Of a stretch of 64,000 nt of DNA, positions 33,001 through 48,351 are shown piece by piece. Positions within the stretch are counted from its first letter, which is position 1; every line of letters starts with the position of its first letter. This DNA comes from Pogonophryne albipinna. Taxonomy: Eukaryota; Chordata; Actinopteri; Perciformes; Artedidraconidae. Both the position numbers and the translations under genes were made by a program. A model generated the notes under the pieces. It worked only from the letters and a program-made list of their open reading frames with translations. It had not been told where the DNA came from and ran no database searches. The stretch lies in NCBI GenBank assembly GCA_028583405.1, contig CM053253.1, positions 143,230 to 207,229 on the forward strand, read 5' to 3'.

Positions 33001-34000
33001 NNNNNNNNNNNNNNNNNNNNNNNNNNNNNNNNNNNNNNNNNNNNNNNNNNNNNNNNNNNNNNNNNNNNNNNNNNNNNNNNNNNNNNNNNNNNNNNNNNNN
33101 NNNNNNNNNNNNNNNNNNNNNNNNNNNNNNNNNNNNNNNNNNNNNNNNNNNNNNNNNNNNNNNNNNNNNNNNNNNNNNNNNNNNNNNNNNNNNNNNNNNN
33201 NNNNNNNNNNNNNNNNNNNNNNNNNNNNNNNNNNNNNNNNNNNNNNNNNNNNNNNNNNNNNNNNNNNNNNNNNNNNNNNNNNNNNNNNNNNNNNNNNNNN
33301 NNNNNNNNNNNNNNNNNNNNNNNNNNNNNNNNNNNNNNNNNNNNNNNNNNNNNNNNNNNNNNNNNNNNNNNNNNNNNNNNNNNNNNNNNNNNNNNNNNNN
33401 NNNNNNNNNNNNNNNNNNNNNNNNNNNNNNNNNNNNNNNNNNNNNNNNNNNNNNNNNNNNNNNNNNNNNNNNNNNNNNNNNNNNNNNNNNNNNNNNNNNN
33501 NNNNNNNNNNNNNNNNNNNNNNNNNNNNNNNNNNNNNNNNNNNNNNNNNNNNNNNNNNNNNNNNNNNNNNNNNNNNNNNNNNNNNNNNNNNNNNNNNNNN
33601 NNNNNNNNNNNNNNNNNNNNNNNNNNNNNNNNNNNNNNNNNNNNNNNNNNNNNNNNNNNNNNNNNNNNNNNNNNNNNNNNNNNNNNNNNNNNNNNNNNNN
33701 NNNNNNNNNNNNNNNNNNNNNNNNNNNNNNNNNNNNNNNNNNNNNNNNNNNNNNNNNNNNNNNNNNNNNNNNNNNNNNNNNNNNNNNNNNNNNNNNNNNN
33801 NNNNNNNNNNNNNNNNNNNNNNNNNNNNNNNNNNNNNNNNNNNNNNNNNNNNNNNNNNNNNNNNNNNNNNNNNNNNNNNNNNNNNNNNNNNNNNNNNNNN
33901 NNNNNNNNNNNNNNNNNNNNNNNNNNNNNNNNNNNNNNNNNNNNNNNNNNNNNNNNNNNNNNNNNNNNNNNNNNNNNNNNNNNNNNNNNNNNNNNNNNNN
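33001..34000. other. Assembly gap, 1000 N
   Basis: A run of exactly 1000 N, the usual convention for a gap of unknown size. Frames that span it are not evidence of genes. Confidence 0.99.
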
Positions 34001-34476
34001 ATCATTGTCAGTATTTTCCACTTCATTGTCAACATTGTCATTTGATTCCACATGAGGGTGCCCAGCAGCATACAACCAATCCTTTACAGACTCGATAAAA
34101 TTACAAAATGTCATCATTGTTGCATTGAAATATGTATTTTGCCTTTTGACCTCCTCCTCGGGCAAATCCATATCTATGAAAGACTCATGTCCTTAGCGTC
34201 CTCATAACACTTGATGAAGTTGCACAAATGAGCTAGCACAGACTTCACATTGTCAGTAGATTTCATCCAGACACGTATTGGTTCAATGTATTTCTTGGCC
34301 TGCTTGATTTTTGCCGATCTCTTTTCTTGGCACGTTTCTATGTAAAACGCCAAGCCTTTTGGGGTAAACTTGAGGCCCCGTTTTACAGAGGGCTCGGGCG
34401 GAGCAACATTCTCCACACTTGAAACATTTGAATCAACCACAGGCATTGTCTCGTTTGTCTCAACCGGCTGCTCCAT
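34001..34476 (-). pseudogene. Gag-like ORF of an unidentified retroelement, cut by the gap
   Basis: From an ATG at 34476 it reads MEQPVETNETMPVVDSNVSS, then RGLKFTPKGLAFYIETCQEK and a helical, Lys/Glu-rich stretch (KQAKKYIEPIRVWMKSTDN). After a frame change at 34174-34180 come DLPEEEVKRQNTYFNATMMT and an acidic VESNDNVDNEVENTDND running into the gap. The FTPKGLxxxxE start with a charged helix resembles gag N-termini of BEL-type retroelements in fish, but this is a weak resemblance and the protein could be something else. 34500-35100 upstream shows no other gene. Confidence 0.35.
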
Positions 34477-35104
34477 ATTGTCTGATTGAGTTCACACAGG
34501 CAATTATATTGACACTTCACGTCGGAGATTTATGAATAAATGTCTTTTCAAGTCCAACAACTCCCAATATTCATCAACATGTAGCGAAACAGTAATTCAG
34601 TCACTCCAAATAAGTTTGGTTTTTTACTTTATGTAGTGGCTATTTGTCAACAACAATAAAACTTCAAAAGGCCACTGAGGCACCAGGTATAGTGGATGTT
34701 ACGCAGATCATGAGTTGGTAATGAGTCCATTGTCCAGACAAGGCATCAACGTTTTTGTGGTATTTATTAGTTTCACCTTGCGGGAATATTACAGCAAAAG
34801 GTGTTGAAATGTTTGCTGAACTCAGCCCTGATACTGGTAGAAAACCATAGACCTTCCCGGTGCCCACTGACTGCTGCTGTGCCCTGATTGACTTAAATAA
34901 ACCCAGCTGTGAGCCCAAATTGACCCATCACCTTCAAAATAAAAGCATTTTAGCTGGAACACAACTTAACTTAAATAATATGGCTGTAAATTAATTAATT
35001 ATACAAAACAAAAAACAACAAATAAATACATTAAATAAATGTGAAAAATACTGAATAGCTTCCACAGTCACTTGGAGTTATTCAAAACAAACAGTTTGAG
35101 ACTT

Positions 35105-35480
35105 TCCCCCTGTGAACATCTATTCTTGTGCCATGTCCATCATTAAGGCATATAGTGTTCTTTCCTCCAGCATTTCTTCCACTATATTTCCGTTACTGTC
35201 TGTATGGTTGCTGCCCCATAGACTGTTGTGTGCATTGAAATCACCACACCAAACTTCCTTCCTATGTTTATTTTCTGCTATTTCTTTAAATATATCAGTG
35301 GTTAGATTTGGACATGGGTTGTATAAATTGATTATCCTAATGTTATCTTGTTTTCTAGGGTTGCAGATGTCCACTATAATACAGTCTATATCATCAGGAG
35401 ATTGCACCTCCCTATATGCCACACCATCTTTGAGAAATGACTGCACGACTTCAGGTCTGCGATGTGGACAGTACACCTCA
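35105..35480 (-). pseudogene. I/Nimb-like LINE endonuclease fragment
   Basis: Minus-strand frame with QSPDDIDCIIVDICNP, IRIINLYNPCP, EVWCGDFNAHNSLWGSN and IVEEMLEERTLYALM. GDFNAHNSLWGS is the catalytic block of I/Nimb-type APE endonucleases, with Asp and Asn intact. LINE-A copy 3 has the same block as GGFNSHSSLWGS. The fragment lacks the SDH block and an RT, so it is a truncated or deleted copy. The 35601 element begins about 120 bp upstream of its 5' side. Confidence 0.75.
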
Positions 35481-35600
35481 AATACATACCTTCACAACCT
35501 GGGGTATTTGAAGATAAGGGAATGACATGTTTATAATATGCTGCAAAACACAACAAATATGCAGGGTTACGAGTCTGTTTCAACAAGTCCTCCAACTCAT

Positions 35601-38117
<2,517 letters not shown>

Positions 38118-38400
38118 TTTTTTGTAGGAGGACAGGCTGGTCTGTTTTAAGGCCATTTTATTTTTGTTAGTCTGATCATTTCAACAAGAGAATAGAATCA
38201 AACTGAAAACATCGTAAATATGTTCTAGATACATGAAGCATGTGAACAGTGAAACTCGCTCATGGACTTTAAGGTGAATACTTTAAGAAAAAGTTTTCCC
38301 CCACTCTTTGTAGGAGCCATTTTATGGGTGTTGTTGGTGTCTCAGTTTACCTTATTTATATGAATAGTGCAATATTATTTTTAACACTTGATGGCGGGGT

Positions 38401-38410
38401 GTATAAAAGG
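38401..38410 (+). promoter_or_regulatory. TATA-box candidate
   Basis: GTATAAAAGG followed ~30 bp later by GAAGAGGACACCG and, at about 38508, the donor-like CTTG|GTATGT. The arrangement fits a plus-strand promoter with a short non-coding first exon. No downstream plus-strand gene is visible, and the zinc-finger exon lies on the other strand. Confidence 0.3.
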
Positions 38411-38746
38411 GGTCATAGGTGAAGGAGAGGAAGAGGACACCGATTCTACCAGACGGCCAGCCCAGACGATGCTCATACTACAACTATTGACACAGTGTAC
38501 TTAAACCTTGGTATGTAAAGCAATGAAACAGCGCGCTGTCGGCAGACGGACAGAAAACGAAACTTAAAGGAACAGTGAACATTATGCCTGTCAATTCTGA
38601 TGTTACATCAACATGTGGCGCTGTTGGGATGGGATCTGTAATGGAAAAAAGGATTACCCAGCACAAGGCCAATAAATGGAAATTGTTTATTGTAAACTGT
38701 GAAAAACAAAATATGCTTAATTGCGGCTCCTACACTCTTAAAACCA

Positions 38747-39698
<952 letters not shown>

Positions 39699-39854
39699 CT
39701 AGAACAGACGGACAGAGAAAGAGAGAAAGTCAATCGAAAAAGCATAAAAACTCACTTAATATAAACCTTGAGTTAACAAAATACTACTTATCAACTGTTT
39801 GTGTTTATTATATTTGATACAGTAATACAGCAATATTCTAACCAAAGTATATAC

Positions 39855-40060
39855 CAGAGGGGGGGGGGACTCGAGTCACATGACTTAACTCGAGTCACAT
39901 GACTTGACTCGCATATGTTTGGACTTGAGACTCGCTTGACTAACATTGATACAAGACTCGACTTGACTTGGTATTCATGACTTGAGACTTAGGCTTGAGA
40001 CAGATGACTCGAAAGGACTTTACTTTTTTTAAATAAAATATTTGCATTTGTTTTTGTATC
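39855..40060. mobile_element. Left-end fragment of the GACTCGAGTC hAT family
   Basis: CAGAGGGGGGGGGACTCGAG at 39855 and following GACTTGAGAC/GACTCGACTTGACTTGG repeats match the left end of the element at 10859. No right end or duplication is visible, so it is truncated. Confidence 0.75.
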
Positions 40061-40199
40061 GTACGAAGCCCCTAAAGGGCAATGAAAGAAAAAAAAGAGA
40101 GAGAAAGTCTCGTTCACAGGAGAAAGTAGGAAGTGGATTACGTTTGCCTTCTGCAGACCATGTCTGGCCATACAACTTTCGAAGACACACCTGAGTGAC

Positions 40200-41780
40200 A
40201 GCACGAACAGGTATGGCGAGGAGCCCCGGCCTCTACGCTGCTACAGCCGCGAGGCTATGCTAGAGCTACAATGCGATCGGCCTCCTACGAATACACCAAG
40301 CCATCTGTACTCTTCGTTATTGGATGAAATCCCTCGGGAGCCGCTTAGAAACACCAGGAAAAAGAGACGAGGAAGGAGGGGAGGCGTTCAGAATACGGCG
40401 GAGATTCAGCCGGCCACCACTTCCATCCATCATTCTCACAAATCTGCGCTCATTGAGCAACAACGTGGACACACTAAGGACATACACAAGGTACTGTCAT
40501 GAATTTCTCGAGGCCTCTTTATTATGTTTCACGGAAAGTTGGCTACAATCTATGATGCCTGAATCTCTCTTTGAAGTACCCGGATTCACCCTTGTTCGAG
40601 CAGACAGGGATGCGAACTCGGGGAAAACCAGAGGAGGCGGTATTTGTGTGTATATTAATGATCTGTGGTGCCGATCATACTCAGTAAAATGTAAAACCTG
40701 CAATCCCAACGTAGAAATTCTCGGCATGACGTTAAGACCCTTTTATCTGCCTAGAGAATTCGGGTGTATTTTACTGTTTGTTGTTTACGTGCCTCCCAGC
40801 GGCAGAGGACACTGTGTTCACGAGCTGCAACTCAGCCACCCCGATGCACCGGCAATAGTGCTCGGGGACATGAAGCAATGTCGCCTGGAGACTGTGTTAC
40901 CTGGGTTCCAGCAGTATGTTAGGGATCACAGCAGGAAAGACAATATCCTGGACAAATGCTTTGTTAATGATAAAGGAGCCTATGTGTCTAAATACAGACC
41001 ACCAATACTGAACTCTGATCATAATGTTGTGAATATGATAGCAGTGTATAAGACCAAACTCAAGGGAACCAGAAAAGAAAGTAATAAGGACATGGACAAA
41101 TGAAAGTAGGGAGCAGTTGAAAGCCTGTTTGGATTGGACAGATTGGGACATTTTTCAGGAAGGTTCACCAGATGAAATAACTACTGTTACCAAAGACTAT
41201 ATTAACTTCGGTGTTCCCACTAAAGAAATACAAATCTATCCAAGTAATAAATCATATGTGACTAAGGACATTACAAAAAGTTATAAAAACCAGGAAAATA
41301 GCTTTCAAAAACAAAGACTATGGAGCACTTGAACAGACAGAGAGAGAACTGAAAGTCAAATTGAGGGAATCAAAACTGGCGCACAGAGAACTTTTGGAAA
41401 ATGCTTTTAAAGCCAAAGACCCCAAAAAAGTGTGGGACACCATGAGAACCGTGACAGGAATGACCTCTTCAGCTAAACCTATTGTGACGGACAAGACATA
41501 CTTGATCCATACCAATTTGCCTATAAGCAAGGGGGTGGTACTGTTGCTGCTCTGGTTCACATCATCACTAAACATTTAGATAAACGTCACACCTATGCAA
41601 GAGCCCTCTTCCTAGACTTCTCAGCAGCAACACAATACAAGCAGACATCTTGGTGTCAAAAATGGCCAAAATGGAAGTAAATCCATACCTGATTTACTGG
41701 TATGCCGCTGTAGAGAGCAACTTGACCAAACCCTGTCATCACAACCAATGTAGGGGCCCCCCAGGGCTGCAGGAGTTCAG
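40200..41780 (+). pseudogene. L2-like LINE ORF2, internally deleted
   Basis: Begins with the N-terminal region SREAMLELQCDRPPTN, then after a frameshift the endonuclease: PSIILTNLRSLSNNVDTL, LLCFTESWL, RGGGICVYIND, VVYVPPSGRG, IVLGDMKQCRLE and NSDHNVVNMI. The GDFN block is altered to GDMK, losing the catalytic Asn. The inter-domain region follows (AHRELLENAFKAKDPKKVWD). Only the palm start of the RT survives (FAYKQGGGTVAALVH, ALFLDFS) before VGAPQGC, and the YADD region is gone. Multiple stops. This is a dead copy whose 3' UTR follows at 41781. Confidence 0.82.
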
Positions 41781-42398
41781 CTGTGCTCTTAGCTTCTTTT
41801 AGCTTCTTTTGATGACTTTACTGAACTGCTGTCTATAGTGTGTTTTGACTTCCTGTGTCTTGGATCCTCTATCCTGAGTTCTGGATTAAGTCGTGGACTT
41901 CGGGTCGTGGCTGAACCTGTCTCTGCGGTCCTGCCTTGGGTCTCGTCATGCTGCTTCCCTGATGGCTTCCACAGGATTGTAGCTGACATCCTCGTGGATT
42001 CATCTTCTTATTACAGACACATGCATTTCCTAACATTCGGTCTATATGCTGTCAAATGTATTATCTCTTCGATTTACACACGGCATCTATTGCACGTCTG
42101 TCCGTCCTGGGAGAGGGATCCCTCCTCTGTTGCTCTCCCTGAGGTTTCTCCCATTTTTCCCCTTAAACTGTGGGGTTTCTCTGGAAGTGTTTCCTTGTAC
42201 GATGTGAGGGTCTAAGGACAGAGGGTCTAAGGACAGAGGGTGTCGTTTTTCTCATACTGATATTCTGAACAATCTGTGCTGTTGTATTTGCTGTAAAGTG
42301 TCTCTACTGTAGGCTATTTTTATTTTATGTACAGCACTTTGGCTCGACCAAAAATCATTTATAAATGTGCTATATAAATAAAACTTGATTTGATTTTG
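41781..42398 (+). mobile_element. L2 3' UTR and tail
   Basis: Contains the fish L2 3' signature: GAGAGGGATCCCTCCTCTGT, CTCCCTGAGGTTTCTCCC, TACAGCACTTTGGCTCGACC and ATAAATAAAACTTGATTTGA at the end. A 16-bp GGTCTAAGGACAGAGG duplication is at 42209-42240. It belongs to the ORF2 remnant just upstream. Confidence 0.85.
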
Positions 42399-45136
42399 AC
42401 CGTCTAGTCATTGTTGGTGATTTTAACATCCATGTTGACAACCCCCAGGACAGAGGGGCTAAAGAACTGTTTTGTGTTCTTGATAACTATGGAGGGGACC
42501 CTCTCATGACATCCAACTATAGGCCCATCAGTATCTTACCCATAGTATCCAAGGTATTTGAGAAATTGATTGCCAAACAAATCAATCATCTCAACAACAG
42601 CTCCTTTCCACTGCATCCAATGCAATTTGGATTCAGGGCTAATCACTCAACAGAAACAGAGACATGCTTCTTCGTGGAGAAAGTTAAGGCATCAATGGAC
42701 AGGGGTGGGGTTGTGGGGGCCGTGTTCCTTGACTTACGGAAAGCTTTTGACACTGTTAATCACAACATCTTATTGCAAAAAATACTCAACTTACATTTTT
42801 CTATAGAATTCACCAACCTCTTTAATTCGTATCTTTCATCCTGCTCCCAATGTGTTCAAATTGAGAACCATAAGTCTAGTGTTTGTCAACTGGAGTACCA
42901 CAGGGCTCTGTATTGGGCCCAATCCTGTTTAGTATGTACATAAATGATCTGCCTTCTGTGTGTGGAGAATGTGATGTATTAATGTATGCTGATGATACAG
43001 TTGTTTTTACTCATGGCAGAACCGCAGAAGAGGCTGCTACCAAGGTCACTGATGTGTTGGAGAATATTACATCCTGGCTTAACAATAATTGTTGAACAAG
43101 ATGTTTTCTTTTCTGGAAGGAGACTTCAGACTACTTGGGAGTACATATTGACACAAACCTCAATTTCAAAACCCATATCAAAAAGGTCTGCAATAAAGTA
43201 AAGTTCAATCTGTCAAATTACAGATACATTAGAAACTTCCTATCATCTGCAGCAGCTAAGCTATACCTTCACTCAATGGTCCTCTCCCACATCTACTACT
43301 GTCTGATCAGCTGGTCTAATGCACACCCTACAGCTCTAAGGCCACTGGAATCACTGTATAAACAAGCACTCAAAACACGAGACAAAAAGCCATTCCGGTA
43401 TCATCATTGTCACATTGTTAAGAAGTATAATCTGTTCAGCTGGGAAAATCTCATAGTTTACAAAAACATCTGCTTAGTTTATAAGATCACTCGTGGGTTG
43501 GCTGCTCCTCCTCTGGCTGGCTGCATCAGCCTAAAGTCCACCTCAACCAGGGCTACTAGAGGTGCGGCTAGGGGAGACTGCACCATCCCATTTAGGAAGA
43601 GCGCATTCAGCCAGGCTGTCTTTCATTCCACGCATCCCATCAATGGAATTCAATACCACAACCAATAAGAGAGTCCTCATCCTACTACACATTCAAGCAC
43701 AGTGTTAAAAAGTGGCTCATTAATAATCAACAGTGTCAGCACTGATGTGTGGGTGTAGGTGTGTGTATGAGTGCGTATTGTACATTTTTTATTTATTATC
43801 ATGACTTGCTCTCATCTGTATTCAGTGATGTCATCTATTGTAAATATGTACAATGGTATAACAATGTTGTGGTATTTTTATTATTGCTTTTAGGATGTCA
43901 ATCACCATCTGGCAAAGGGACTATCGGTGAAAACTAGCCTTTTGGCTAATTGAGTACTTCTACATGTTTTTAATATGTTGATTAATGTACACTGTCCCTT
44001 GTTTTAAATAAATCAATTCAATGGACTGACTCAGCATGTGACGGAGCCCACGCACAATAAGGGGCACACTCTGGACTGAATGATCTCAAAGGGTCTGAAT
44101 ATCTCTGAGGTTGTGGTGACTGATGTTGCACTCTCTGTTCATTCCTTTGAGAGCTCTATTTCTGTTCACACAAATGTTCAAAAAGAGGTAACCACAAAGC
44201 GATATTTAACTGAAAACACTAGGGAAATGTTTACTCAGGATGTTTCTTCCACACTTGCCCTGCTAACATCTCAGTAAATGAGCTAGTAGATCATTTTAAT
44301 TCAAAAATAAAAATGTTATAGATGCCATTGCTCCAACTAAGGTAAAGGAAGTGACTGGCAAGAAAATATCTCCATGGAGAAAGGCAATGACCGTGAGAGC
44401 AGAAAAAAGAGAGTGTCGAAAAGCTGAACGTAGGTGGAGAAAAACAAATCTCCAGGTTCACTTTGAAATCTATAAAGAGAGACTTGGCTTTTATCATTTG
44501 GAATTGTAAATTGCACGACAGTCTTTCTTCTCTGACATCATTACCAAAAACAATGCACGTGCCTTGTTTGCTACCGTCGACAGACTAACAAACCCCAGTG
44601 TCAGTATCCCCCCCATTCAGAAAATCAGACAAGCAGTCAGTGCCTCTGCATCAGGTACAGCAGATGTGTTGTCTCTGTGTCCATCTAAAATCAATACAAA
44701 CACCATGACACAGTTCCATCAGATTAATGATAAAAACCTAGAGGACATTATTCAACTTCTGAAATCCTCCTCTTGCTGCCTTGATATTATTCCAACAGGG
44801 TTTTTCAAGATGTTTTTCCTTGCATGGCCTCAGATCTACTTCACATAGTAAACAAGTCTCTTCACTCAGGTGTTTTTCCACACGCTCTGAAAACTGCAGT
44901 CATTAAACGGCTCTTAAAAAAAGAATAATCTAGATGCTTCAGTAATGAACAATTACAGGCCCATATCAAACCTCCCATTTCTCGGTAAAATCATTGAAAA
45001 AGTAGTTTTTCAACAGTTGAGTAATTTCTTGCATGTAAATAACTGTTTGGATGTGTTCCAGTCAGGCTTTCGTCCAAACCACAGCACTGAGACTGCTCTT
45101 GTAAAGGTCTTCAATGACATCCACTTATGGCGCATT
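42399..45136 (+). mobile_element. Second L2-like LINE, host of a LINE insertion, copy 3
   Basis: The endonuclease starts VIVGDFNIHVDNPQDRGAKE (intact GDFN), is interrupted after VLDNYG at 42493, and resumes LTQHVTEPTHNKGHTLD at 44026. Then come MISKGLNISEVVVTDVALS, the inter-domain region (VKEVTGKKISPWRKAMTV), and the RT fingers NNYRPISNLPFLGKIIEK and FQSGFRPNHSTETALVKVFN. A Harbinger-like element begins right after FNDIHL at 45137. 44228-45136 has a duplicate, inverted, at 21884-24200. Stops after TGFFKMFFLAWPQIYFT and elsewhere show it is inactive. Confidence 0.88.
42494..44020 (+). pseudogene. Rex1/CR1-like LINE inserted in L2, 5'-truncated
   Basis: Flanked by 5-bp duplications ATGGA (42489-42493, 44021-44025). 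It starts in the RT: SNYRPISILPIVSKVFEKLI, FGFRANHSTETETC, VFLDLRKAFDTVNHNIL, TGVPQGSVLGPILFSMYIND and VLMYADDTVVFTHGR. A deletion and frameshift after SWLNNNC is followed by LGVHIDTNLNFKTHIKK and the C-terminus to FHSTHPINGIQ. It ends with a UTR and the tail TTTTAAATAAATCAATTCA. Catalytic Asp and YADD are kept, but at least two frame breaks (about 42890, 43095) inactivate it. Confidence 0.88.
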
Positions 45137-45278
45137 TCCACTGCAGGGCCTCGTACGGTATAGTTAGGCCTTGGTAGGCCAGGCTCACTTTATGCTGCGT
45201 TTCCAATACAGTTTAGGAACTGGGCCAGTAACTATAGTAACGCAGTGTAGGCGGAGCCGTGACGTCATCTTCAATGTG
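45137..45278 (+). mobile_element. Harbinger-like terminal segment, copy 3
   Basis: Begins TGGCGCATTTCCACTGCAGG directly after L2 ...CACTTA, so TTA is the likely 3-bp target. Inner sequence ACGGTATAGTTAGGCC and GCGGAGCCGTGACGTCATC matches copy 2 (21720-21883). The element's far end is not recognised; the block core may be its interior. Confidence 0.55.
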
Positions 45279-45862
45279 TGTCACTACCCGATCTGCAGCC
45301 CTGCCCTATCTGCAGTGCGCATGTGCGAGATGGTCCGCCATATTTGACAACTCCATACGGCAACTCTAATGGGACATTTGACACAGTGGCGTTTGGCAAA
45401 GCAGAAAAAGAACACTCAAAAAACCCGACAATATTAATCTGAACGAGAGAGATGAGTTATTGTTATTACAACGTGACTTCACTATTATTGAGCAACTCCT
45501 TTTATTGGGTCATTTTATTGGGTTAAGTACATTGTCAGAATAAGTGAGAAATGGATGTAACTTCTGTCACACAGCTATCATACATACTGAAGCAATATTG
45601 ACTGTGAATGTATGCAATATGGCATTCATAATTTATATCTAATTACATTAACTGTGAATGTCCTTCATTTTATTTCAAATAACAAAATATTTTAATAAAG
45701 ATATTTGAGACGTTTATGACTCGCGCATGCACGATGCAAATCAGGCAGCCGTCTAGACGTCAAATGTCCCATTAGAGTTGCCGTATGGAGTTGTCAAATA
45801 TGGCGGACCATCTCGCACATGTGCACTGCAGATAGGGCAGGGCTGCAGATCGGGTAGTGACA
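45279..45862. mobile_element. 584-bp long-TIR DNA element, copy 3 (complete)
   Basis: Same length and ends as copy 2, in the opposite orientation, with duplications ATGTG (45274-45278, 45863-45867). The two intact copies differ by scattered substitutions only. Confidence 0.93.
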
Positions 45863-45867
45863 ATGTG

Positions 45868-47214
45868 AACCACAAAACCAACATCAGCCGTTAGCTGTTA
45901 GCCCTCAGAGCTCACAGCTCCTCATATCTGTTCAGAAACTAGACAGAAGTTAAACAAGTACAAACCACAGACTGTCCGTGTCATGGCGAATACAGTCGCT
46001 GGTTTATTTATGTCTGTATAGGGCGTTCCGAGCTGAATAAGGGCGTCAAATGAAGGCAAGACGCCCGCCTGGCGGAAACGCTGGAATTAGGAATATATTG
46101 TGATGAAGTGCACACTGACCTGAGCTCCAGGGGTCTCTTTCTTCTCCTCCATGCTGCTCATCAGCTGTCCTGATGAAGACCACAGAGCTGCTTCATTATT
46201 AATATAATACAAATATTTAGATATAATTCATCATAAACTGTCAGGAGTGAAGAGGAGGAATTCAAAGAGTTTATTCAATGATATGTTCTATTTCTAGATG
46301 CTTATATGTAGTGTTTTATCACACCATGTGCAGTGCCTTGTCTTATCTATGCTGCTGTGACGTAAACATGTTCCAAATTGATACATTTGGTCAATGTGAT
46401 GCTAAGCAGAGGAGAACATGATAGAAAGGTCAGATAGTTATTAACGTTACATGCAAATTACTTTAACCATTACGATACAAAGTTGGTTTTCTGTGTAAAT
46501 TATTATTAATATAATACAAATATTTAGATATAATTCATCATAATCTGTGTAGCAACTTACATTCTAACTTACAGCTCACAGTTTGTTCACTTTTATTTCA
46601 TTAAAATGACTTTATTCACATAGAAAGTGACATTAATGGATGTTTGAACCACGGTTATAACGCTATCCGTGTGTAACTATCACTAAGTTAACACAGAAAG
46701 CAGACATTAGCTAGTGAGACTGTTTAATGTACTCCATGTAGACAGTATTTTCTGTATATTGTGTATTCTTTAGATACTCTAGTGATATGTGTCCTGTGTG
46801 TATACTTGCTGCTAATGCTTCATTTTTATTATCTTATTGATTCTTTTAAATATGTTTAACTCGTGTAATGCCTGAAAACACTTCTGCTGTGACACATTCA
46901 TTTCCCAGTTTAAGATAAATCATTATTTAAATAAAGTATATCTATTTATCTAATGAGCTAAACCGTAGCTTAGCTTAGCGTTAGCTGCTAACTGAAGAAC
47001 CCCATTCATTTCAATGGGAAAAATGCTACGTCGCGGTGAATGGCGATGCTAATAAGCTAGTTAGCATACATTTAAAACCATATCTATGGTAAAGAGCACC
47101 AACACAACAACTCAAACCGTCTTAAAGACAACTAGTGTAATAAATAACTAACATAAAGTCAGCTGAGCATTACAAATCAACTGTTACTCCCCCAGAGCCG
47201 AACTGGAATAATAA
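45868..47214 (-). repeat. Composite block core, copy 3
   Basis: Collinear with 563-1904. It includes the exon candidate at 46120-46161 (minus) with identical codons and donor. No other coding content. Confidence 0.9.
46120..46161 (-). other. Candidate first coding exon, copy 3
   Basis: Third identical copy of the 14-codon segment ending in CAG|GTCAGT. Function unknown. Confidence 0.35.
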
Positions 47215-47372
47215 CTGTAGCTTTTAGCCGATAGCTGTTAGACTGTAGCTTTCAGACTGTAGCTGTTAGCCTGTAGCTGTTAGCCTGTAGCTGTTAGACT
47301 GTAGCTGTTAGACTGTAGCTGTTAGCCTGTAGCTGTTAGCCTGTAGCTGTTAAACTGTAGCTGTTGGCCTTT
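47215..47372. repeat. 14-bp minisatellite, copy 3
   Basis: About 11 units of CTGTAGCTGTTAGA/C, fewer than the ~16 in copy 1. Confidence 0.9.
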
Positions 47373-47577
47373 ATTTAAAGATAGTTTGAGACTATTTTTG
47401 TCGCACATTTGAAAGTTTTTTTGTGAGTTTCTTTCTTCCAAGATTATAGCTGTTGTGTTAAATAAGATAACTTCTGATTCGTGATTAACTGGAAGCTAAG
47501 AGGTGTAAATACACTTAATGAAACCTCTGCAGGTGTTTAATCCACTCACCTCTTCTTTTCTTCTTCTCCTCCTCTCG

Positions 47578-47612
47578 GTTTTTGGCGGATTGCAAAGAAC
47601 TTTAAAGGTGCA
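47578..47612 (-). mobile_element. Extra I/Nimb-type LINE or SINE 3' tail
   Basis: TTTTTGGCGGATTGCAAAGA...AGGTGCATC with TTC-rich sequence on both sides. It is a second, shorter 3' tail lying 3' to that of LINE-A copy 3, as expected if LINE-A landed in the GAA tail of an older relative. Not present in copy 1. Confidence 0.55.
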
Positions 47613-47653
47613 TCTTCTTCTTCTCTCGTTTTCTTCTTCTTCTTCTTTCGTGT

Positions 47654-48345
47654 TTATTGGCGGTTGGCAAACCAACCTGTAGGTGCATTACCACCACCAA
47701 CTGGACTGGAGTGTGGACAAGAGACTATGCAGAAAACAAGAAACAAAACAAACAAAACAAAGAACCAAAACTCTAGATTATTTTTAAATTGATCAATTTC
47801 TCTTAGAAACGTAATAATCTCACAATACATATTGCCTGATGTTTTCCCTAACAGCCCTGATAGCGACAAGTCATGGAATTGTGCTTTCTTCAGTGTCTGG
47901 AAAAGCACATTTCTCTGAGTGCTATATTTCCTGCAAAGCAGTAAAACATGCTCAACAGTTTCTGGCTGGCTGCAGTGTATACACTTTCCGGTTGGATGCT
48001 TTCCTATTATACTTAAAGTATGATTGAGACCTGTATGACCTATTCTCATCCGAGAAATGACATTTTCCTCCCTTCTTTTAAACCCCACCTTCCTTCCATC
48101 CCCCACATCCTTTGCATTTGATAAAGATGTCTTCCTGTATCACTAAGGTCCCAATGATCTTGCCATGTTGTTTGTGCATATTTCTGAATGAATGTTTGAA
48201 CCTCCGCTTTGCTGAGTGGAACTTCTATGTCTATGTTCATACTTCTGAGTGTTTGTTTGGCCAGAATATCCACCTGTTCATTTCCCTCCACACCAACATG
48301 AGCAGGAACCCAGATGAAACGAGTTGCTATGCCTTTGATTTGCAT
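47654..48345 (-). pseudogene. LINE-A copy 3: RNase H end and C-terminal region
   Basis: Two frames (48046-48345 and 47654-48106) with a shift near 48095-48110. RNase H ends with TRFIWVPAHVGVEGNEQVD (final Asp, His). The Cys/His cluster CIHCSQPETVEHVLLLC follows, then VLFQTLKKAQFHDLSLSGLL. It is not interrupted at the spot where copy 1 has its hAT. The final residues read through into the 3' UTR (PHSSPVGGGNAPTGW). Confidence 0.83.
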
Positions 48346-48351
48346 TTTATA

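Noticed and set aside
32833..34171. Long ORFs of 360-420 codons on both strands
   Set aside because: They consist almost wholly of translated N from the assembly gap.
40324..41103. A host endonuclease/exonuclease gene
   Set aside because: The APE-like domain is followed by LINE inter-domain and RT remnants and an L2 3' UTR, so it is LINE ORF2.
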